From: Joyebacterum sp964521425 | GTDB taxonomy: Bacteria; Joyebacterota; Joyebacteria; Joyebacterales; Joyebacteraceae | Length of the DNA: 64,000 nucleotides | Reading direction: 5' to 3' | Assembly: GCA_964521425.1 (NCBI GenBank) | Contig: CAZFRO010000005.1 | Location: forward strand, 1-64,000 | Part shown: positions 52,133-59,140 of the stretch, piece by piece | Layout of the letters: each line of letters begins with the position of its first letter | How positions within the stretch are numbered: position 1 is the stretch's first letter | Translations under genes and position numbers: made by a program | Notes under the pieces: generated by a model | Databases searched by the model: none | The model's input: only the letters and a program-made list of their open reading frames with translations | Told to the model about the DNA's origin: nothing

Positions 52133-53137
52133 TTATCTACCCCTCTGATGTCCCAGCGCGCCCACCATGGAAATCGACTTGGTGGGACAGACGCTCAGGC
52201 AGACCCCGCATCCGATGCACGTGGTACTTGTGACCTCGTGACGTTCTCCGGGCTCACCCTCGATAGCTTTGACCGGGCAGACCTCTTTGCACTTCCCGTT
52301 GCCATCGCATCCTCTGCCGATGACGGCCTTCGGTCTCGCCTTCACTTCATCGATGATCGCCTTGGTCGGACAGACCACCGCGCAGACACCGCAGTTCGTG
52401 CACTTCGAGTAGTCGATGATGGCGAGGTTCTCGTCCATGTAGATGGCATCGCTCGGGCACTTCTTCACGCACAACTGACACGCGATGCAGGAGACCTCGC
52501 AGACGGCCTTCGCGGCCTTTCCCTTGTCGTGGTTGGAACAGCGAATGTGGACCCGCATGTCTACCGACACGAGTTCCATGATGTTGACAGGACACGCTTC
52601 CACGCACTTCCCGCATCCGGTGCACCGCACGCGGTCGATGTGCACGATGCCCTCATCGTCGAGTTCAACTGCATCAAAGGGGCAGACGGTCTTGCACGTT
52701 CCGAGACTCAGGCAGCCGAACACGCATGCCTTGGGACTACCGCTCACGAGCATGGCCGCGCGACAGTCCTCGATGCCGTCATACTTGAGACGCTGGACCG
52801 AGTTGGAGACGGCAGCGGAGCAGTGCACGACCGCGACCATTGCCACGATCTCGCCTGCTTCGGTGCCGAGGATCTCGGCGACGTTCCCTGCGACCTCGCT
52901 CCCACCCGGGGGACACGCCGTGGGAATCTCCCCCGCCTCGACGGCGGCCTCGGCGTAGCCCTGACAGCCGGGGAAACCGCACGCTCCGCAGTTCACGCCA
53001 GGAAGCGCATCGAGTACCGCGAGCACCTTGGGGTCCCGATGAACCGCGAACGCCTTGGATGCGACCGCCAGGATGGCGCCAAAGAGCGCCGCCATTCCCG
53101 AGAGAGTCAACATCGATTTGGCTACAACGGACAGCAT
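52133..53137 (-). CDS. rnfB: Rnf complex subunit B, long multi-cluster form
   Basis: The 334-residue product has an N-terminal membrane helix, the RnfB 4Fe-4S site CGACGFPGCQGYAEA (about 49-63) and a run of ferredoxin motifs: CKTVCPF, CTGCGKCVEACPV, CIACQLCVKKCPS, CTNCGVCAVVCPT, CKEVCPV and CIGCGVCLSVCPT. This is the longer ferredoxin-rich form typical of Rnf in anaerobes. RnfB takes electrons from reduced ferredoxin on the cytoplasmic side. Confidence 0.96.
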   Translation of the reverse strand: MLSVVAKSMLTLSGMAALFGAILAVASKAFAVHRDPKVLAVLDALPGVNCGACGFPGCQGYAEAAVEAGEIPTACPPGGSEVAGNVAEILGTEAGEIVAMVAVVHCSAAVSNSVQRLKYDGIEDCRAAMLVSGSPKACVFGCLSLGTCKTVCPFDAVELDDEGIVHIDRVRCTGCGKCVEACPVNIMELVSVDMRVHIRCSNHDKGKAAKAVCEVSCIACQLCVKKCPSDAIYMDENLAIIDYSKCTNCGVCAVVCPTKAIIDEVKARPKAVIGRGCDGNGKCKEVCPVKAIEGEPGERHEVTSTTCIGCGVCLSVCPTKSISMVGALGHQRGR

Positions 53138-53159
53138 CCTATCCCCTTCAAGAGCATTG

Positions 53160-53768
53160 TCAGATCTTGAGACCCGAGAAGCCCAGGAACGCTATCGCCA
53201 TGAGACCGGCGACGATGAACGTGATCGGAATCCCTCGCATCGACTTGGGAACATCTCCTAGCTGCAACCGCTGGCGGATCGAAGCCATGAGCACGAGCGC
53301 CAGGGTGAATCCGACACCGGCCGATAGCCCGTGGACCAGCGTGTAGATGAAGCTCACGGTCTTCGGGAGGTCGGTTACTATAAACTCGTCAACGTTGACG
53401 ACGGCCACACCGAGAACCGCGCAGTTCGTCGTGATGAGAGGGAGGTAGATCCCGAGCGACTTGTGCAGAGCAGGCGAAGTCTTCTCGATGACCATCTCCA
53501 CAAACTGCACCAGTGTTGCGATGATCAGAATGAATGCGATCGTTCGTAAGTACGTGATCACCAGGGGTTCGAGCACGAACACGTAGACGAACCATGTCAC
53601 GAGCGACGCCATCGTCATCACGAAGATGACGGCCATTCCCATGCCGAGCGCCGAGGCCGGATCCTTGGAGACGCCAACGAACGGACAGAGGCCGAGGAAT
53701 CTGGACAGAACGAAGTTCGAAATGAAGATCGCTCCTATGATGATCGCGAACAGCTGGCCAAGATCCAT
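53160..53768 (-). CDS. rnfA: Rnf complex subunit A
   Basis: The 202-residue product has six membrane helices and the motifs NFVLSRFLGLCPFVGVSK (about 14-31) and PLITTNCAVLGVAVVN (about 101-116), which bear the Cys ligands of the intramembrane iron site in RnfA/NqrE. ATG at 53768 follows GGTAGGAG; the open frame from 53786 adds six residues before the conserved MDLGQLF. Confidence 0.96.
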   Translation of the reverse strand: MDLGQLFAIIIGAIFISNFVLSRFLGLCPFVGVSKDPASALGMGMAVIFVMTMASLVTWFVYVFVLEPLVITYLRTIAFILIIATLVQFVEMVIEKTSPALHKSLGIYLPLITTNCAVLGVAVVNVDEFIVTDLPKTVSFIYTLVHGLSAGVGFTLALVLMASIRQRLQLGDVPKSMRGIPITFIVAGLMAIAFLGFSGLKI

Positions 53769-53826
53769 CTTGCTCCTACCTCTCACTCCGAAAACGCGGT
53801 CAAGCGCCGCCGTTCATCTACTGGCT

Positions 53827-54441
53827 CTAGGAACCGTTCTCGAGCTTCTTCTTCCGCTTGTCGTCCAGGACATTGAAGTAGCCCATGAGAAGCCCAAGCG
53901 TAATGAACGCTCCGGGCGCCAGGATCATAAGCAGAACCGGCTGGAAGTTGGGTCCGAAGACCATGTAGCCCATGAACTTGCCGTCACCCAGGATCTCGCG
54001 TATCGCGCCAAGAAGAACCAGTGCGAACGTGAATCCGAGGCCCATTCCGATTCCATCCAGGGCCGACAGGAAGATACCGTGCTTCGACGCGTACGCCTCA
54101 GCGCGGCCCAGGATGACGCAGTTCACGACGATGAGCGGGATGAAGATGCCGAGCGATTTCGACAGCTCCGGCAGATACGCCCCCATCATCAGTTCAACGA
54201 TAGTAACGAAGCTCGCGATGATAACGATGAAGCACGGGATCCTGACCTTTGCCGGGATTACCTTCCTCAGGATCGAGATCACCATGTTCGATCCGACCAG
54301 GACGAATGTCGCAGCGGCGCCCATTCCCAGAGCGTTCTCCACGGAAGTCGACACGGCCAGGGCCGGACACAGTCCGAGCGCCAGTCGGAACACCGGGTTT
54401 TCCTTGTAGAACCCCTTGGTGAATTCCTTGAACAGGCTCAT
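53827..54441 (-). CDS. rnfE: Rnf complex subunit E
   Basis: The 204-residue product starts MSLFKEFTKGFYKENPVFRLALGLCPALAVST and has six helices with PLIVVNCVILGRAEAYASK (about 95-113), the second Cys site of the RnfA/RnfE pair. Its start overlaps the end of rnfG by 4 bases. Confidence 0.96.
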   Translation of the reverse strand: MSLFKEFTKGFYKENPVFRLALGLCPALAVSTSVENALGMGAAATFVLVGSNMVISILRKVIPAKVRIPCFIVIIASFVTIVELMMGAYLPELSKSLGIFIPLIVVNCVILGRAEAYASKHGIFLSALDGIGMGLGFTFALVLLGAIREILGDGKFMGYMVFGPNFQPVLLMILAPGAFITLGLLMGYFNVLDDKRKKKLENGS

Positions 54442-55226
54442 CGGCTCACCTCCGGGCTTCCGGCATCATCGTCCGCGGTATCTCCAGCCGCGCCGTCAGC
54501 CGAGTCTGGCGTCGCATCCCCCGCCCCATCCGACGTCGCATCGTCTGCCGCACCGTCTCCGGCTACCACCGTGCCGCCCGCAGACTCGCACGGCGCCTCA
54601 TCGCCCTTTATGATCGAGAGAATGAGTTCGTGCCCGCGTCTGACTGAGTTGGTGACGGCATCGGAGCTGATGGTCGCTCCGGTGATGGCCAGAATCCCCT
54701 CTTGCGCCTGGCTCCTGACCACGACGAGTTCTTCAGGGGTTCGCCCATCGAACTGCACCTGGAACCACGGCCGGACACCCGCCTCATCCCTGGCGTTGCC
54801 GGAGAGCACGGCCCACAGTGTGTTCAGTGACGCAACCTCGAGGACCTTCGCGCCAAGCCCGGGAGTCTCTCTCTGATTCGTTATCTTGATCCCACGGATG
54901 GTACCGTCCGAATCGACGCCGACGATGGTCTCTATCGTGCTGGAGTAACCCTTGCCGTAGGCCTTGAATGAATACCCGACCAACTCCCCATCATCGTACG
55001 CGGTGAAGTACTCGAACTTGTGACCATCGAGAACACACTCGGTCGTCGTCTGCTCGAATGTCGCGTCGGGGCTGGATGACAGCGCTTCGATGCGCGCGTC
55101 CGCCTCTGCCTGGCGCTTGTACTCCTCCGTGATGCCGTGCGTTGCATTGTAGACTACCGAGAGTCCGTAGCTCGCTGCGACCGCGATGATGGTCAGCGTA
55201 CCAACGAGTTTGAAGAAGTTACCCAC
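54438..55226 (-). CDS. rnfG: Rnf complex subunit G (FMN-bearing)
   Basis: The 262-residue product has one membrane helix (about 8-28) and an FMN-binding domain with ITNQRETPGLGAKV (about 115-128) and the flavinylation motif AITGATISSDAVT (about 178-190), where the Thr is expected to carry FMN. The C-terminal 50 residues are a low-complexity Ala/Asp/Gly-rich tail (GDGAADDATSDGAGDATP) not usual in RnfG. It overlaps rnfD by 8 bases. Confidence 0.95.
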   Translation of the reverse strand: MGNFFKLVGTLTIIAVAASYGLSVVYNATHGITEEYKRQAEADARIEALSSSPDATFEQTTTECVLDGHKFEYFTAYDDGELVGYSFKAYGKGYSSTIETIVGVDSDGTIRGIKITNQRETPGLGAKVLEVASLNTLWAVLSGNARDEAGVRPWFQVQFDGRTPEELVVVRSQAQEGILAITGATISSDAVTNSVRRGHELILSIIKGDEAPCESAGGTVVAGDGAADDATSDGAGDATPDSADGAAGDTADDDAGSPEVSR

Positions 55227-56274
55227 TCTGCTTCACCTCCCCGAATTTCTTCGGTCGCGTACGCCCATCAATGAGCGGAGTCGCGATGTTCATGAGCAGG
55301 ATGGAATAGCTGACACCCTCCGGGTATCCGCCGATCAACCTGATGACGGTAGTGAGAACTCCACAGCCCACACCAAACACGAGCATGCCCCGCGGCGTGA
55401 CAGGCGAGGTCACCATGTCGGTAGCCATGAAGAACGCTCCCAGAATGAGACCGCCGGAGAGAATGTGGAACAGCGCATTCCCGGTGAAGAGACCGCCCGG
55501 GCCGCCGAAGACCGCGGTCAGAACAGCGACCGTCGCAATGTAGGCGGCGGGGACGCGCCACGAGATGTAGTGTTTGAACATGAGGTACGCGGCGCCGATG
55601 AGAAGCAGGAGGGCCGACGTCTCTCCAATGCAGCCACCGACGTTTCCGATGAACAGATTCGCGATCGTATCGGATGAGCCAAGCCCTGCGAGGACCTCCC
55701 GCGCCTGGACGACCTGGTGAGTTGTCGAGGCGGGATCCGCGATGATGGCACTCACGCTCTTCATGATCGCGAGCGGAGTGGCCTGCGTCACCACGTCGAT
55801 GCCCGAAAGCGACATGCCGGAGAGGGTGCCACCCTTGCCGGGCAACCACATCGTCGTCATGTGAACCGGCCAGGACGCGAGCAGGAATGCGCGGCCGAGA
55901 AGCGCAGGATTGAGCGGATTGTACCCGAGCCCGCCGAACACCTGCTTGCCTATGGCGATCGCAAAGACCGATCCCACAACCGGGATCCACCACGGCACGC
56001 CGGGCGGGATGTTGAACGCCAGGAGTATGCCTGTCACGAGCGCGCTTCCGTCCGTCACCGCCACAGGCACGCCTCGTAGCTTCTGTATTATCGCTTCCGT
56101 AAGGACGGCGGCCGCACACGCAAGGAGCGTAAGGAAGAGCGCCCTCAGACCATAGAAGTAGACCGATCCGACTATGGCGGGCACCATCGCGATGACGACG
56201 CTGTACATCACCTTCCGTACAGAGACATCCTCGCGAATATGTGGGGAGGCTGAGACTACCAGGTGCTCCTGCAT
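55219..56274 (-). CDS. rnfD: Rnf complex subunit D
   Basis: The 351-residue product has about nine membrane helices and typical segments ASPHIREDVSVRKVMYSVVI (about 9-28), KQVFGGLGYNPLNPALLGRAFL (about 110-131) and TDMVTSPVTPRG (about 283-294), the region in which RnfD binds FMN covalently. Together with RnfG it passes electrons through the membrane. Confidence 0.96.
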   Translation of the reverse strand: MQEHLVVSASPHIREDVSVRKVMYSVVIAMVPAIVGSVYFYGLRALFLTLLACAAAVLTEAIIQKLRGVPVAVTDGSALVTGILLAFNIPPGVPWWIPVVGSVFAIAIGKQVFGGLGYNPLNPALLGRAFLLASWPVHMTTMWLPGKGGTLSGMSLSGIDVVTQATPLAIMKSVSAIIADPASTTHQVVQAREVLAGLGSSDTIANLFIGNVGGCIGETSALLLLIGAAYLMFKHYISWRVPAAYIATVAVLTAVFGGPGGLFTGNALFHILSGGLILGAFFMATDMVTSPVTPRGMLVFGVGCGVLTTVIRLIGGYPEGVSYSILLMNIATPLIDGRTRPKKFGEVKQSG

Positions 56275-56338
56275 TTGCCCCTATCTCCTTACCCGACCGG
56301 TACCGCGAACCCCGTGGTTCGCTTCCGTAGCCGGTGCC

Positions 56339-57679
56339 TTACTTCTCTGCCGGCGCCTTCACTGCCGCGCTCTTCTGGGCGGCGAGCAGCTTCCCGTATT
56401 TGAAATAGTGAACCAGCTTGCGCTTCGATGGGCAGACGTACGAACACGAACCGCACTCGATGCAGTCACCGATCCCCATCTCGACGGCCATCTCGATCCT
56501 CTCGTGGATCACGAGCTTCTCGAGCATGACGGGAACGAGCTTCATCGGACAGACATGGACACAGGCCCCGCACCTCAGGCACGGGTCCGGCTGCCGCTCG
56601 TCCACCTCGCTGCGAGAGAGAAAGAGAACTCCAGACATGCCCTTGACGACAGGGATGTCGGTCGAGAACTGCGTTATCCCCATCATCGGACCACCGGAGA
56701 TTATCTTGCCGACGTCGGTCGTCATCCCCCCCGCCTGCTCGATGAGGCTGGACAGGAGCGTGCCAATGCGCGCAAGGAAGTTCGATGGCTTGGCGACCGG
56801 CGTCCCCGTGAGAGTCATAACCCGGCGCGTCAGTGGTCGTCCAAGATGACACGCATCGTAGACGACACAGGCTGTGCCCACGTTCTGAACGACGACACTC
56901 ACATCCATCGGCAGCCCGCCCGAAGGGACCTGGCGACGCAAGAGCACATCGATCAGCTGTTTCTCCGCTCCCTGCGGGTACTTCACCTGAACGGCTGTCA
57001 CGACGATGTTCGCTCCGTCCGGAATCGCAGCCCTAAGTGCATTAACGGCGTCCGGCTTGTTCGACTCCACGCCGACGATTCCCCTGTCGGCGCCCACGGC
57101 CTTCATGAGAATCTTTAAGCCCTCAAGCACGTCGCCCGGGCGCTCCAGCATGAGACGATGGTCAGCAGTGAGCCACGGCTCGCACTCGGCCCCATTCAGA
57201 ATGACAGTGTTGATCGGCTTGGATTCGGGTGGGGAAAGCTTGACGTGAGTCGGGAACGCGGCCCCGCCGAGCCCGGCGATGCCGGCGTCGAGCGTGATCT
57301 TCCGGATTTCGTCCGGTGTCAGAGAATCAACATCGTCACGGGGTCTGACGCTCTCATGCCACTCGTCCAGTCCGTCGCCCTCGATGACGATGGCAGTGTC
57401 CTCGCCCCCACCTGGATGCGGAAACCTGCCTACGGCCGTGACCTTGCCTGAGATCGAGGCGTGGACCGGAACGGAGACGAAGCCGCCCGGCTCGCCGATC
57501 CTCTGGCCGACCTTGACTTCATCCCCTACCTTGACGCACGGCTCGGCCGGAGCGCCGAGAGACTGCCTGAGCGGAATCACCACGCGCTCAGGAAGAGTTG
57601 CCTCGGCTATCTCGACCGACTTGGTCAGCTTCTTCGAAGCCGGAGGATGAACTCCGCCAGAGAAAGTCCTGAGTCTCAG
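56339..57679 (-). CDS. rnfC: Rnf complex subunit C, with a rare start codon
   Basis: The 446-residue product has the RnfC layout: N-terminal RLRTFSGGVHPPASKKLT, the Rossmann-like NADH/FMN part (GLGGAAFPTHVKL, about 146-158) and two 4Fe-4S motifs (CLRCGACVHVCPMKL, CIECGSCSYVCPSKR, about 380-435). It oxidises or reduces NAD(H) at the cytoplasmic side. The conserved N terminus lies upstream of the first ATG/GTG/TTG (57583) and begins at CTG 57679 or ATT 57682, behind AGGAG; no canonical start exists between the preceding in-frame stop and that point. Gene order CDGEAB as in clostridial Rnf. Confidence 0.93.
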   Translation of the reverse strand: MRLRTFSGGVHPPASKKLTKSVEIAEATLPERVVIPLRQSLGAPAEPCVKVGDEVKVGQRIGEPGGFVSVPVHASISGKVTAVGRFPHPGGGEDTAIVIEGDGLDEWHESVRPRDDVDSLTPDEIRKITLDAGIAGLGGAAFPTHVKLSPPESKPINTVILNGAECEPWLTADHRLMLERPGDVLEGLKILMKAVGADRGIVGVESNKPDAVNALRAAIPDGANIVVTAVQVKYPQGAEKQLIDVLLRRQVPSGGLPMDVSVVVQNVGTACVVYDACHLGRPLTRRVMTLTGTPVAKPSNFLARIGTLLSSLIEQAGGMTTDVGKIISGGPMMGITQFSTDIPVVKGMSGVLFLSRSEVDERQPDPCLRCGACVHVCPMKLVPVMLEKLVIHERIEMAVEMGIGDCIECGSCSYVCPSKRKLVHYFKYGKLLAAQKSAAVKAPAEK

Positions 57680-57760
57680 AATCTCGACTCCTGTGACCTT
57701 GAGGTTTGAAGCCGCGCGCCCGGGGGTTGTGCCGAACGCGCGGTCGTGTCCACCAGCTGC

Positions 57761-58648
57761 TTACTCCACCAACTCTATACGCAGGCTCGACGTAATCCCC
57801 ATCTCGACGACGTTCGACGCGGCGGCTCCCGCAACAGACGAGCCCTCACCGACCAGAGTCATCTTCATCTCACCAGATGAGTATACAAGTGACGCATCCT
57901 CTATCGACAGGAAGAGGTCACCGTCGACGGTCCCATCACCCTCCATGAGCCACACCTCACCGGCCTGCTCCGCCCGGCCCTCAAAGCTGAAGTCCGAGTG
58001 ACGACTGATAACGACACAGTCGATCAGGTTCCTGCTCTTGAAACCCGTGACGGTGTATGTGGTCTCTCCGCTGAAGTCGCGATCGACGGCGGCTGAGAGG
58101 TCGGGGATGTCGTAGTCCGTGGTCCAGCTCACTCCGATATCCAGCGCCTTGTCAGTGAGTGGCGGAAAGACATCGTACAGAAGAATGGCCATCTGGCCCG
58201 CTCCGGCCTCCAGGTAATCGGAGGAACCGATCCCTGTCCAGGAGAGGACAGTACCGGTCGGATCGAGCGTGAACTCAAGTTCGTTGCCGCGAAGCTCTGC
58301 GACCGACTTGTCGATCTCCGGCCTGTCTCCGACGGTCATGCTGCCGGTCGCGTTCGTGAAGAGCATCCGCATCGTTATGTCGTCATCCGTCGCTTCGCCG
58401 AACGTGCAGGTGGTCGCGATCTCGGCCTGCGTGTAGATGGTCTGCTCGTATGCCGTGCGCTTGATGCCGGACTGGCTTCCCATCTTGAACTTGTACTTGA
58501 GAACGTCTCCCTCATCGAACGAGCGAGAGAGAATGACCGGGCCATCGACGATGATGTCCACGCCACCGCCGCCGCCACAGCCTGATCCCAGAATGCCGGC
58601 CGCCATAACCACAAGCAGTGCCGTGAGAACTGTCTTGCGAGTCACCAT
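57761..58648 (-). CDS. Lipoprotein of unknown function
   Basis: The 295-residue product has a signal with a Cys followed by a Gly run (SGCGGGGG, about 23-30), so it is probably a lipoprotein. The mature part is beta-rich, with SFDEGDVLKYKFKM near its start and SSLRIELVE at the end, and resembles generic outer-surface lipoproteins of the beta-clip type. ATG follows AAGGAGG. It precedes rnfC by about 80 bases on the same strand. Its -10 box may be TATACT at 58726-58721 with a weak TGGAAG 16 bases upstream. Confidence 0.7.
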   Translation of the reverse strand: MVTRKTVLTALLVVMAAGILGSGCGGGGGVDIIVDGPVILSRSFDEGDVLKYKFKMGSQSGIKRTAYEQTIYTQAEIATTCTFGEATDDDITMRMLFTNATGSMTVGDRPEIDKSVAELRGNELEFTLDPTGTVLSWTGIGSSDYLEAGAGQMAILLYDVFPPLTDKALDIGVSWTTDYDIPDLSAAVDRDFSGETTYTVTGFKSRNLIDCVVISRHSDFSFEGRAEQAGEVWLMEGDGTVDGDLFLSIEDASLVYSSGEMKMTLVGEGSSVAGAAASNVVEMGITSSLRIELVE

Positions 58649-58805
58649 TCATCGACCTCCTTCAGCGACATGAGTTGCCGCCCGGAACACTCGCACTGGC
58701 GCGAGAATCCGAGCGGCAGAAGTATAGCATGAGGCATGCGGGCTTCCACAGGTATTTCGGCCCCCGCTCCGGCGAGCTGCGTGCGGCAGCCCCGACCCGG
58801 GTGCG

Positions 58806-59081
58806 TCAGGCACCGACACCCATCAATTGCATAAGCACGTCCGAGACGGGCGCCTTCTTCTCCCAGCGACCCAGCTCTTCTTCGCCATTTCGGAGAATGA
58901 TCGTCGGGATCTCACCCACACCCTGCATGGCGGCCTCGATCAAACCATCCTCAGTACCGGCGTCAACCTCTTCGATCTCGACGGAGTCGGTCATCTCCCA
59001 CTTACTGAGGAAGAACCCTATCTTCTCCTTCGCATTGATACAGGCTGGACATTCCTGTTTCACAAAGAACACCAGTTTCAC
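58806..59081 (-). CDS. Thioredoxin/glutaredoxin-like protein with CPAC site
   Basis: The 91-residue product has the glutaredoxin-like start KLVFFVKQECPACINAKEKI with the redox pair C-P-A-C (about 11-14) and the cis-Pro region GEIPTIILRNGEE (about 56-68). Short thioredoxin-like proteins beside nrdD serve as the reductant for one group of class III ribonucleotide reductases. It lies 59 bases behind nrdD; GTG start. Confidence 0.9.
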   Translation of the reverse strand: MKLVFFVKQECPACINAKEKIGFFLSKWEMTDSVEIEEVDAGTEDGLIEAAMQGVGEIPTIILRNGEEELGRWEKKAPVSDVLMQLMGVGA

Positions 59082-59140
59082 AGCGCCTCGCCTTCGTTGC
59101 GACCTTCAAGGAGCCGACCGCGTTTCGATGCCCTCTTGGG

